A stretch of DNA of 64,000 nt from JAAXHH01 sp965225915 (GTDB lineage Bacteria > JAAXHH01): positions 2,108,001-2,172,000 of the forward strand of contig OZ245326.1 of NCBI GenBank assembly GCA_965225915.1. Reading direction: 5' to 3'. The position numbers were made by a program, and so were the translations under genes. The notes beneath the pieces were generated by a model. That model saw only the letters and a program-made list of their open reading frames with translations, did no database searches and had not been told where the DNA came from. Below are positions 1 to 7,669 of this stretch, piece after piece; positions within the stretch are counted from its first letter, which is position 1; every line of letters starts with the position of its first letter.

Positions 1-3000
1 GCGACCGGTCGACTTCAAAATCGTCCGATCCGTGTATGTACAGCCTCAGGGTGTTGTACAACGTGTAATCCTGGTCGGAAAACAACGTTCGGTAAGCCTG
101 GGCGCTGTGATGCGGCTGCAGGTTGGTATAGGTGAAGATCAGCGATTGTTCTTTGTTCTGCAGACCGGTGACGCGATCGTACTCGACGATTGTGCCGGGG
201 GGTGGCGTGTATTCACCGGGGTTGTCGTACGTATTCTTCACGGCGACATCGAAAGTCTCCCCGAAGGCGGATAAGGTGGAAGCCGATACCGGATTGCCGA
301 TGGAATCGGTGATGGCTCCTTGAAAGTCTTCCTGCCACTGGTTGCCTACTATATTGATGGAAGCGATGCGCATTTTAGTGGGCTCATCCACCTTCGTGAT
401 CCAGAGCCGGACCATTTCGATCCCGGCGAAACTCGGCATGCCCACCGCACCGTCGTATGCCCGGTTCACCGCCGGGGATCCGCCTGCATCTGCTTCGCCG
501 CTCGCGCCGCCCGGTTGACCTCCGCTGTTCCCCGTAGGATTCCCGCCGGTTGGATCGGCCCCGAAGAGTTCGGTATCCAGCGGTATGCGGTACAAGCGCC
601 AGCTGTTCGAGCTCCCCCAGTTGGTTCGCTCCTGGTCGCCTCCGGCCACGAGCACCGTGTCTTCGTGGTCCGGGCTCAGATTCACGACAAACTTGAAATA
701 GTCATTCTGTCTTTCCAGGTATCCGGAGTTGTCGAGATCCTCGGTATCGGGCCGCCGGTTCTGGTCGGGATCGGCGGCATTTTCTTCCGGCCCGTTGATC
801 CTGCTGTAGTCGATCTGGTCGACCGGCACGGTGCCCCCGATCGTGCCCTCGAAGGAGAAGTTGTCCCCATGCGGGTCGGGATTGTTCACCGGGTCGTAGC
901 CGGTCTCGTCCTCGTCTCTCAGACCGTCCATGCCGATGTCTTCTTCCGGTTCGAGGAGATTGTTGCCGAATCCGTCGCTTTTGTCGTCTTCCGTGTCGAG
1001 CCTGCCGTCGTCGTTGATATCCTCGCTGATCATGCCGAGGTCGATATGCAGCTCACCCCGGTTTCCATTCACCCATACTTCGATGAACCTGCTGCGTGTC
1101 TGGTCCACGTTGCTCCCCGCCAGCGGATGCATCAAACCGGCCCACCGGTTCAGTGAGTCATCCGGATCGGTTTGCCGCCAGGGTGCGTTGAAGGTTGAAT
1201 CCGCGGGGATTCCGCCCCAGCGCAGGTCGGGCTCCATGGGATCGAATTCCATGATCAGCACGTGTTGCAGCTGGTCCCGTCCCGTTACCTCACGGGTGGG
1301 ATAGATCTGGCGGACATCGACCTGCTCCTGGGGATTGTACCAGATCATCCTACCCCGCTGGTCGTGCGTGTGCCGGTCGGGCGGACTGGCCGGCCGCCAA
1401 CCACTGCGGCGCACGCCCAGGTCGGTTTCCTCTTTGCTTCCTTCGAAATCGTCGATGAAACCGTCGCCCAGTATGTTCGGGTTCGGCACGCTCTGGGCGA
1501 GTTCGGCTTCGATGTTCAACGAGGACTCGGCATCCCCCAGGTCGGCCGGGGAAATGAAATCCATGAAGGAGGTCAGGAATTCAGGTTCGAAAGCCAGGCG
1601 GGTATCGATCCCCCACATCAGGTAGCGGCCGGTTTCGCGGCCGATCCGGGATTTCTGCTCCAGGGACTTGTCGGACCGGTAGAGCACCGTGCCCTTCACC
1701 CAGGACTGTTCGTTGAACTGGTATTCCCCCTGCAGTCCCAGCAGTGTGTTCGACACGGGTTTGAAGAACGGGGCGAACTGGTATTGGACAGTCACTTCCG
1801 CGTCCGGACTGAGGGCCTCTTCGTTCGTAAAGCGGATCTGGCCGACCTCGTACAGGATGATGTAGTCCGATCCCCGCTGCAACTGTTGGCCGTTCAACCG
1901 TACGATTTCGCTTCCTTCGATGATATTGGACCGGCCCAGCGAATACTGGGACAACTGGTTCCGGTATTCCACTTCCAGATAGTACTTGTGCAATGTACTG
2001 AACTGACTGATGACCAGTTTGCTCGTGAGGTTGTAGAACTCGGGTGTTTCATCGGGAAGACCTTCGCCCTGCGTGTCCGGATAGGCAAGTTGACCCGTGG
2101 TCGTTTTCGTCAGGGTCGGTGCGAATGGATACTGATCGGGAAAGATCAGTTCACCCCGCTTGAAATCAATCAACGCGTAGTCTATATCGACGAGCCGGTC
2201 GGGTTCGGAGCCGGGATCCACCCCCCTGCGGTCGAGTCCCAGCAACTGAATGAAGGGCGTTCCGTTCCGGTCGACATCACTGTGCTCGCCTTCGGATTGC
2301 CGACGGAATATCTTCAGATCGAAATTATCCGGTTCGATGTCCGTCTGGCCGAGGAAGTATACGTTTCGCCACTCGTACTGCCAGGTGCCCCACTGGGAGG
2401 GATCGTCCGGCACATCGGGGATGAGTTCCTGTTGTCTCTTGAGCAGGCGCAGTTGCGGTACATCGCCTTCCAGTCGACCGTAAGTTTTGACTTCGCCGTC
2501 CTGGTTCACGGTCTCGTAGTAAACAGCCAGTATGTCGTCCTCCTGCAGCGGAGTGTTCAGTACGATATAGCCAAATCTTTCGTTCACGTAAAACTCGTCG
2601 GATTCCAGGTACTTGAACTTTCCTTCTACGAATTGGCTGGCCTCCGATCCCTGGATGATCTCTCCTGCCGAGTCGTATACCGGGGGATCGGGATAGGCGT
2701 TCGCATTGACCAGCTGTGCCTGGTTGGTCAGGGTGAACCGGCCTGATACGTAAACTTGTATCAACCGGACCGAGTCCTCGGCCGCGACACGGTATCCGTT
2801 CTCGTCCCTGAGTGAGAAATTCCGACGGTATCGTTCGTCGATGAAATAGTAGGTCCTGCGCCTGAAGTCGAGGTCCCTGATCACTCGCTGGGTCCCCCTC
2901 GTACCGGCCTGGAACGTGGCGGACTGACCTTCCCCCTTCTCCTGGCTGGCGATGGTGGTCAGGTGAAAGTTGCCGAGTTGGCTTATCATTTTGATACCGA

Positions 3001-3805
3001 AGAGCCCGGTGTGTTGTTGCGTGTAGCCCGTGAATTCCGTGTTCTTCAGTTCGAGGGATACGTTTCCCGCCTCGAAGCTTTTCAGTATGCCGTTTCCTTC
3101 CCGGCCGTCATCCGAGACGTCCTGGTAGCGTATGCTCAGGTTGTTGTCGAGGTCGGTGAACGCTTCGCTGTTCTGCTTAATGTTCACTTCCACCTTCTCG
3201 CCAATGTTCCCCGTAACGGTAAATTCCTGGGTCTGCTTCATGGCCACGTTGGGTACACGAGAAACCCGGCTCGTCGCCGTACTCGCGCTGCTTTCCTCCC
3301 ATTCGCTGGCCATGTCCATCTCGATTCTCTGGTTTCCGAAAATCCGGATTACGGGCGTGCCTCCGCCAAGAAACGTAGGCAGATTCACGGGAAGATCAAG
3401 GGTCAGCAGTCCGTCCTGGTTCGTTTGTGTTTCGGTGTCGAATACGCGGGATAGAACCGATGTACGCCACAGCCTTTTGAACTGCGCGGAACTGCGAAGC
3501 TGGAAATACTGGTCAAAGGTAAGGACCAGCGGTACGCGCCGCCCGAGCCCTTGTTCTTTGTCGATGAACGCCAGGAGCTGGAGGTTGGGATAAACGACGG
3601 TCCGGCCGCCCAGAGGCCACGGCCGATCGGTGAGGGTACGCAGGGTAGGTCTGCTTTGCCCGCGGGCGATTTCGTCAACCTCTTCGAAAGTAACCAGGTG
3701 CGTTCGTGCGCTTTCGAGCCGGATCGTCGGTCCCGCCGCCTGTACGGCTACGGCCCACAAGGATACCAGCAAGTGGCTTACGATAATCGTGCAAATACGT
3801 TTCAT
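1..3805 (-). CDS. sprA: SprA-like outer-membrane translocon, N-terminal part (runs off left edge)
   Basis: An open frame runs from ATG at 3805 to the window edge (about 1,268 codons) without a stop. It opens with a signal peptide (MKRICTIIVSHLLVSLWAVAVQAA). The body carries hallmarks of the SprA/Sov family: NQRIEMDM, NIGEKVEVNIKQNSEAFTDL, IRYQDVSDDGREG, GLFGIKM, TIASQEKGEGQSATFQ, SLNIEAELAQSVPNPN, FIDDFEGSKEETDLG and MIWYNPQEQ. In Bacteroidota this very large barrel is the outer-membrane channel of the type IX secretion system. Family members are often near 2,400 residues, so about half is visible. No Shine-Dalgarno is obvious at the ATG. The gene diverges from a small membrane-protein gene. 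Family assignment is firm; that it exports T9SS cargo in this organism is inference. Confidence 0.9.
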   Translation of the reverse strand, partial: MKRICTIIVSHLLVSLWAVAVQAAGPTIRLESARTHLVTFEEVDEIARGQSRPTLRTLTDRPWPLGGRTVVYPNLQLLAFIDKEQGLGRRVPLVLTFDQYFQLRSSAQFKRLWRTSVLSRVFDTETQTNQDGLLTLDLPVNLPTFLGGGTPVIRIFGNQRIEMDMASEWEESSASTATSRVSRVPNVAMKQTQEFTVTGNIGEKVEVNIKQNSEAFTDLDNNLSIRYQDVSDDGREGNGILKSFEAGNVSLELKNTEFTGYTQQHTGLFGIKMISQLGNFHLTTIASQEKGEGQSATFQAGTRGTQRVIRDLDFRRRTYYFIDERYRRNFSLRDENGYRVAAEDSVRLIQVYVSGRFTLTNQAQLVNANAYPDPPVYDSAGEIIQGSEASQFVEGKFKYLESDEFYVNERFGYIVLNTPLQEDDILAVYYETVNQDGEVKTYGRLEGDVPQLRLLKRQQELIPDVPDDPSQWGTWQYEWRNVYFLGQTDIEPDNFDLKIFRRQSEGEHSDVDRNGTPFIQLLGLDRRGVDPGSEPDRLVDIDYALIDFKRGELIFPDQYPFAPTLTKTTTGQLAYPDTQGEGLPDETPEFYNLTSKLVISQFSTLHKYYLEVEYRNQLSQYSLGRSNIIEGSEIVRLNGQQLQRGSDYIILYEVGQIRFTNEEALSPDAEVTVQYQFAPFFKPVSNTLLGLQGEYQFNEQSWVKGTVLYRSDKSLEQKSRIGRETGRYLMWGIDTRLAFEPEFLTSFMDFISPADLGDAESSLNIEAELAQSVPNPNILGDGFIDDFEGSKEETDLGVRRSGWRPASPPDRHTHDQRGRMIWYNPQEQVDVRQIYPTREVTGRDQLQHVLIMEFDPMEPDLRWGGIPADSTFNAPWRQTDPDDSLNRWAGLMHPLAGSNVDQTRSRFIEVWVNGNRGELHIDLGMISEDINDDGRLDTEDDKSDGFGNNLLEPEEDIGMDGLRDEDETGYDPVNNPDPHGDNFSFEGTIGGTVPVDQIDYSRINGPEENAADPDQNRRPDTEDLDNSGYLERQNDYFKFVVNLSPDHEDTVLVAGGDQERTNWGSSNSWRLYRIPLDTELFGADPTGGNPTGNSGGQPGGASGEADAGGSPAVNRAYDGAVGMPSFAGIEMVRLWITKVDEPTKMRIASINIVGNQWQEDFQGAITDSIGNPVSASTLSAFGETFDVAVKNTYDNPGEYTPPPGTIVEYDRVTGLQNKEQSLIFTYTNLQPHHSAQAYRTLFSDQDYTLYNTLRLYIHGSDDFEVDRS

Positions 3806-3906
3806 AGGTAAACGAAAATAATCCGGTGTGGCGACACTCGCAACACCTGTTCATACGACGGAAGGTCGCCGGACGTTCCGCGATACATACCAGGCAGGGA
3901 AAAGAC

Positions 3907-3935
3907 TTGACAGGGATGGGAGCCGGGATTAGGGT
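3907..3935 (+). promoter_or_regulatory. Candidate sigma70-type promoter for the 38-aa membrane protein
   Basis: TTGACA at 3907-3912 is followed after 17 bases by TAGGGT at 3930-3935. The -35 is perfect and the -10 weak. It sits about 55 bases before the ATG at 3991 and supports that small frame being expressed. Confidence 0.4.
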
Positions 3936-3990
3936 ATGCGCGACTTCACGCAGACCCGATTCTGAAACAGAAACCGGGAGTTTGTTTCTC

Positions 3991-4107
3991 ATGGAACAAC
4001 AGGCCACCGAGTTATCCACGGGTGGATGGGTTTTTCTGATCATCGCGTGGACCGTCATTACGGGCCTGACCGCCACCTGCTTCTACCGGGTAAGAAAGCT
4101 GAAGTAG
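3991..4107 (+). CDS. Small single-pass membrane protein (38 aa), function unknown
   Basis: The frame encodes MEQQATELSTGGW followed by one hydrophobic helix (VFLIIAWTVITGLTATCFY) and a short basic tail (RVRKLK), as expected for an inner-membrane microprotein with the tail inside. A GGGAG sequence at 3976-3980 lies about ten bases before the ATG, and a candidate promoter lies further upstream. The same frame is open further 5' but that extension is not protein-like, so the internal ATG is preferred. It is transcribed divergently from sprA and lies before the sulfur-carrier cluster. It resembles the tiny accessory subunits found beside some membrane transporters, but no transporter is adjacent and I assign no function. 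Confidence 0.55.
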   Translation: MEQQATELSTGGWVFLIIAWTVITGLTATCFYRVRKLK

Positions 4108-4239
4108 GTCCAGACCCGCGGACGGACTGCCGCGGAAGTTTCCCAACTCCGCGTATCACACCTTTGATCCCCACTGCCAAGCCCTCTCTAAGCGTTGCGA
4201 ATACGGCTTTGCCATACCGCCCGGAATAGGACGTCCCGC

Positions 4240-4268
4240 TTGACAATCGGGCGTTTTCGTCATATCGT
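4240..4268 (+). promoter_or_regulatory. Candidate promoter of the moaD-moaE-sulfur relay cluster
   Basis: TTGACA at 4240-4245 and TATCGT at 4263-4268 are separated by 17 bases, a sigma70-like arrangement. The start of moaD is about 60 bases downstream of the predicted initiation point. Confidence 0.55.
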
Positions 4269-4298
4269 GTAGCGGTTTACGTGACTTCGCATGACGCC

Positions 4299-4344
4299 TG
4301 CAAAGGACAGCCATGCGGATCTGCAAAGGACAACCATGCGGATC
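4299..4344 (+). repeat. 23-bp tandem duplication covering the moaD ribosome-binding site and start
   Basis: Two adjacent 23-base units (4299-4321 and 4322-4344) differ at one position (GGACAGCC versus GGACAACC). Each holds an AAAGGA Shine-Dalgarno and an ATGCGGATC start region. The second copy starts moaD at 4336. The first ATG, at 4313, is in another frame and opens a 12-codon leader frame that ends in TGA at 4349-4351, overlapping the moaD start. Confidence 0.9.
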
Positions 4345-4590
4345 ATCGTGAAAAGTTTCGCCGGGTGTAAGGACGCGGTGGGTGCGACATCGGTTGCGGT
4401 GGAGGTCCCGGCGGGTACCACCGTGGGCGAGGCTTTTGCGAGATTGGTTGAAACGTATCCCGCCCTGGCAAACTATGACAAAAGCGTAATGCTGGCCGTA
4501 AACCGGGAATACGCCCATCGGCAGGTCGTGCTGGAAGATGGAGATGAACTGGCGTGCATACCGCCGGTGAGCGGTGGCGCCGATCCTTGA
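4336..4590 (+). CDS. moaD: MoaD/ThiS-family sulfur carrier (molybdopterin synthase small subunit)
   Basis: This 84-residue ubiquitin-fold protein begins MRIIVKSFAGCKDAVG, contains the NREY segment and the acidic DGDELACIPPVSGG tail, all typical of MoaD. MoaD carries a C-terminal Gly-Gly thiocarboxylate that supplies sulfur to molybdopterin when bound to MoaE. Here the Gly-Gly is followed by Ala-Asp-Pro, whereas canonical MoaD ends at Gly-Gly. The start at 4336 is chosen for its AAAGGA site at 4325-4330 and family length; an upstream in-frame ATG at 4291 would add 15 poorly conserved residues. moaE follows nine bases after the stop, so the two are almost certainly co-transcribed. Confidence 0.88.
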   Translation: MRIIVKSFAGCKDAVGATSVAVEVPAGTTVGEAFARLVETYPALANYDKSVMLAVNREYAHRQVVLEDGDELACIPPVSGGADP

Positions 4591-4599
4591 TGAAGGGGC

Positions 4600-5025
4600 A
4601 TGAACAAGCGCGTGTACAAGATCACTAACGAACGAATCAAGCCGGATGCCCTGTTCGAGTGGACCCTGAAACCCCACCATGGCGCAGTGGTCACCTTTGC
4701 CGGTACGGTGCGGGACAATACGGATGGTCGACGGACGCTTCGACTGGAGTACGAGGCATACGCCGAGATGGCCGAAGCCAAAATGCAAGAGGTGGGCGAC
4801 GAAATCCGCGCTCGGTGGGGCATTGAAGACCTGGCCATGATCCATCGCGTCGGTACGCTTGATGTCGGGGAGATAAGCATCCTGATCGCCGTGGCGACCC
4901 CCCACCGCAAAAAAGCATTCGAGGCCTGTTCCTACGCGATCGACCGCGTGAAGCAGATTGTGCCCGTCTGGAAGAAGGAAATCTGGGCGGACGGCGAGCG
5001 GGAATGGGTGGAGCGCAGTTCCTGA
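4600..5025 (+). CDS. moaE: Molybdopterin synthase catalytic subunit MoaE
   Basis: This 141-residue protein matches MoaE along its length: GAVVTFAGTVRDNTDGR near the N-terminus, LEYEAYAEMAEAKM in the middle, HRVGTLDVGE, and the catalytic C-terminal VATPHRKKAFEACSYAIDR and VPVWKKEIWADG, which holds the conserved lysines. With thiocarboxylated MoaD it converts precursor Z (cPMP) to molybdopterin in the cytoplasm. AAGGGG lies immediately before the ATG. The next gene starts 14 bases downstream, in tight operon spacing. No other molybdenum-cofactor gene is visible in this window. Confidence 0.93.
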   Translation: MNKRVYKITNERIKPDALFEWTLKPHHGAVVTFAGTVRDNTDGRRTLRLEYEAYAEMAEAKMQEVGDEIRARWGIEDLAMIHRVGTLDVGEISILIAVATPHRKKAFEACSYAIDRVKQIVPVWKKEIWADGEREWVERSS

Positions 5026-5039
5026 CGACCGGCCCTGTC

Positions 5040-6191
5040 ATGATATACTTCGACCACAGCGCGGCGCCGCCGGTTGACCCCCGCGTCATCGACGAGATGG
5101 TGCCCTACCTCCGGGAACACTTCGGCAATCCGTCGAGCCTGCACCGGTTCGGCGTGGAAGCCCGCCATGCGCTGGACCTGGCGCGCGGCCGGGTCGCCGG
5201 ACTGATCGGCGCCGATCCCGGTGAAATCGTATTCATTGCCAGTGGGACGGAAGCGGACAACCTGGCCGTCAAGGGGCTGGCGCAGGCGAGAACGAAACAC
5301 GGGCGGCACATCATCGTATCCAGCATCGAGCATCATGCCGTGCTGTATGCCGCGAAAGCGCTGGAACGGCAGGGGTTCGCGGTCACCCAGGTTCCGGTTG
5401 ACGGAAACGGGATCGTACATCCCGACGATGTGGCGCGGGCCATGCGGGACGACACCGTGCTCGTTTCCGTCATGCTGGCAAATGATGAGACCGGTACCAT
5501 TCAGCCCGTACGTGATATCGCCGATATCGCCCGCCGGCACGGTGCGGCCATGCATACCGATGCCGTGGGCGCGGTGGGACGGCTGCCCGTAGACGTGCAC
5601 GGCCTGAAAGTAGATGCCCTGTCGGTTTCCGCCAGACCCTTGAACGGTCCGCCCGGAGCCGGAGCGCTCTATCTGAAAGCGGGTACCAGGTTACGTCCCC
5701 AGGTGGAAGGGGGCGTTCAGGAAGAGGGCCGCCGCGGCGGACACGAGAACATCCCCGCCATCGTGGGATTCGGCAAGGCGGCGGAGTTGGCGGCAGCCGA
5801 ACTGCCCGGCCGGTTGGACCGGCTGAAGCGGCTGGACGAATTGCTCTGGCGCGGTTTGAAGGACCGCCTGCCGGATGTATCTATCAATGGGCACCCTCAT
5901 CTGCGCGTGCCGGGTAATCTGAACGTATGGTTACCCGAGACCGACGGGGAGTCCGTGGTCCTGATGCTCGATGCCCGGGGGATTGCCGTTTCCATTGGAT
6001 CCTCGTGTTCGGCGCACGCGTCCAAGCCGTCCCACGTGCTCCTGGCCCTGGGCAGGACGCCGACGGAAGCCCGTTGCTCGCTGCTGGTATCCGTCGGCCC
6101 GGACACACGGGAATCCGAGATCGACGAGGTCCTGGACGCGCTGGTTGAAGTGGTGCGGAAATTGCGCACCATCGCCGGGGTGACGGTCTGA
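5040..6191 (+). CDS. NifS/IscS-fold protein lacking the PLP lysine (degenerate cysteine desulfurase)
   Basis: This 383-residue protein has the full class V aminotransferase layout: YFDHSAAPPVDPRV, SGTEADNLAVKG, IEHHAVLY (stacking histidine), ANDETGTIQPV, HTDAVGAVGRLPVDV (PLP-N1 aspartate D174) and the mobile-loop cysteine C323 in GSSCSAHASKPSHVLLALG. The Schiff-base motif, normally Ser-x-His-Lys, reads SVSARPLNGPPGAGALY, so proline 200 replaces the essential lysine and arginine the adjacent histidine. The conserved glutamine before Gly-Lys is glycine 177, and the usual Gly-Thr-Glu-Asn reads GGHEN. The frame is intact, so this looks like a maintained protein rather than a decaying gene. ATG at 5040 is preferred because family similarity starts there. 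It may retain sulfur-handling through C323, or be a scaffold; that is inference. Confidence 0.85.
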   Translation: MIYFDHSAAPPVDPRVIDEMVPYLREHFGNPSSLHRFGVEARHALDLARGRVAGLIGADPGEIVFIASGTEADNLAVKGLAQARTKHGRHIIVSSIEHHAVLYAAKALERQGFAVTQVPVDGNGIVHPDDVARAMRDDTVLVSVMLANDETGTIQPVRDIADIARRHGAAMHTDAVGAVGRLPVDVHGLKVDALSVSARPLNGPPGAGALYLKAGTRLRPQVEGGVQEEGRRGGHENIPAIVGFGKAAELAAAELPGRLDRLKRLDELLWRGLKDRLPDVSINGHPHLRVPGNLNVWLPETDGESVVLMLDARGIAVSIGSSCSAHASKPSHVLLALGRTPTEARCSLLVSVGPDTRESEIDEVLDALVEVVRKLRTIAGVTV

Positions 6192-6253
6192 CGCGACGGG
6201 CGTGACGGTTTGAGATGATAAGGGCATTTCAGCAGGGGAGGCTTTGACGAACC

Positions 6254-6487
6254 GTGATCCATTCGGCCATGACCCTCGACACCTACGGCCTGCTCTGTCC
6301 CGTGCCGATCATGAAGACCGCGGCAGCCATCAAGGAGATTTCCGTGGGTGAAGTACTGGAAGTGCTGGCCGACGATCCCCAGATCCTGGAAGATATGCCT
6401 GCCTGGTGCGCGAGTCATGGACACGCACTGCTCGATACCATCGAAGAGGATGAAGAGTTCAGGCTGTACGTGAGAAAGGTAAAATGA
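6254..6487 (+). CDS. tusA: TusA-family sulfur carrier
   Basis: This 77-residue protein has the TusA core: LDTYGLLCPVPIMKT with the CPxP sulfur-carrying cysteine, then VLADDPQILEDMPAWCASHGH, which contains the second family cysteine. TusA proteins shuttle persulfide sulfur from a desulfurase to acceptors such as tRNA thiolation enzymes or molybdenum-cofactor enzymes. The GTG at 6254 is preferred over ATG at 6269 because GGGGAGGC at about 6235-6242 is well spaced from it. It follows the NifS-like gene by 62 bases and precedes mrp, which fits a shared sulfur-relay operon. Confidence 0.88.
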   Translation: MIHSAMTLDTYGLLCPVPIMKTAAAIKEISVGEVLEVLADDPQILEDMPAWCASHGHALLDTIEEDEEFRLYVRKVK

Positions 6488-6578
6488 TTGATCTGGCGTA
6501 CTGCCGGATGTAAATTGCGCAACGAGATTGGCCCCATCGGTGATTTCGCGCCGTATCGCCGCCATTCAGGAGGGAAAG

Positions 6579-7655
6579 ATGGCCCATGAAGTGACCATGC
6601 GGGACGTGGTGGACAGCCTGAAGCAAATCATGTACCCCGGATTCGACCGCGACATCGTCTCCTTCGGCCTGGTGAAGAACGTACAGGCCTCTGATGGTCA
6701 CGTGTCGTTCAGCCTGGCGTTTTCCACGCAGGACGAATCCACACGGCGACAGATCACCATGACGGCCAGGGAAACGGTGGAACGCATGCCCGGGGTGCGG
6801 GACGTGCAGATCTCCGGACCTCCACCGGGCCAGTCGGCCACGGCACAGGGACCCGCGGCCGGTCAGCCTGGGCAGGCCGGGCAGACCGGCATGATCGAAC
6901 TGCCCGGGGTCAAGACCATCGTGGCGGTGGCCAGCGGCAAGGGCGGCGTGGGCAAATCCACGGTCTCGGTGAACCTGTCCGTGGCCATGGCCGACGCCGG
7001 CCTGAGCGTGGGCTTGCTTGACGCCGATATATACGGACCCAGTATTCCGACGATGATGGGCGTCAAGGACCAGCCCGCCGTGGTGGGGCAGAAGATCCTT
7101 CCGATGATCGCCCACGACATAAAAATGATGTCCTTTGGATTCCTGATCCCGGAGGACCAGTCGGTCACCTGGCGTGGTCCCATGGTACACCAGGCCGTGC
7201 AGCAGTTGTTGCGCGACGTCCTGTGGGGGGAACTGGACTGCCTCGTCATCGACATGCCCCCGGGTACGGGGGACGCGCACCTTACGCTGACCCAATCCGT
7301 GCCGCTGACCGGTGGACTGGTGGTGACGACACCGCAGGACGTGGCCCTGATCGACGCGCGGCGCGGCGTGGCCATGTTCCAGCAGGTAAACGTGCCCATA
7401 CTGGGCATCATCGAAAACATGAGTTATTTCAATTGTCCCCACTGCGGCGGCCGAACGGACATTTTTACGACAGGCGGCGGGAAACGGGCCAGCGAGGCGC
7501 TGGGCGTGCCCTTCGTCGGCGAATTACCCATTGATCCGGCGGTTTGCCTGGCGGGTGACCAGGGTACCCCGATCGTCCGGAAAGAGCCGGACTCGCAGCA
7601 GACAGAGTCCTTCCGCCGGGTGGCGGATTCGCTGCGGGAATCGATTGGGATATAA
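6579..7655 (+). CDS. mrp: Mrp/ApbC-type Fe-S cluster carrier ATPase
   Basis: This 358-residue protein combines an N-terminal MIP18/DUF59 domain (about residues 1-80), a Gly/Gln/Pro-rich linker (about 80-105) and a ParA-like P-loop ATPase. The deviant Walker A is GKGGVGKST at about residues 120-128; DIYGPSIPTMMG, DMPPGTGDAHLT and the CxxC of YFNCPHCGG follow. Proteins of this kind bind and transfer 4Fe-4S clusters as dimers using the CxxC. The start at 6579 is set by AGGAGGG at 6568-6574; an upstream in-frame start is not supported. The next gene begins 14 bases after the stop. Confidence 0.93.
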   Translation: MAHEVTMRDVVDSLKQIMYPGFDRDIVSFGLVKNVQASDGHVSFSLAFSTQDESTRRQITMTARETVERMPGVRDVQISGPPPGQSATAQGPAAGQPGQAGQTGMIELPGVKTIVAVASGKGGVGKSTVSVNLSVAMADAGLSVGLLDADIYGPSIPTMMGVKDQPAVVGQKILPMIAHDIKMMSFGFLIPEDQSVTWRGPMVHQAVQQLLRDVLWGELDCLVIDMPPGTGDAHLTLTQSVPLTGGLVVTTPQDVALIDARRGVAMFQQVNVPILGIIENMSYFNCPHCGGRTDIFTTGGGKRASEALGVPFVGELPIDPAVCLAGDQGTPIVRKEPDSQQTESFRRVADSLRESIGI

Positions 7656-7669
7656 GGGAGGAAGCGACC

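Noticed and set aside
178..400. Possibility of a frameshift or stop in the SprA frame near the window edge
   Set aside because: The minus-strand frame stays open to the first base and translates to SprA-like sequence, including LYNTLRLYIHG near the edge.
320..2746. Long plus-strand open frames antisense to sprA (320-1156 and 1262-2746)
   Set aside because: They mirror the codon register of the real minus-strand gene, show no protein family character and have no ribosome-binding sites; they arise from GC-rich codon use.
4116..4135. CCGCGG repeated with an eight-base gap after the small membrane-protein gene
   Set aside because: CCGCGG is itself palindromic, the stem is only six pairs and no T-run follows, so I do not call it a terminator.
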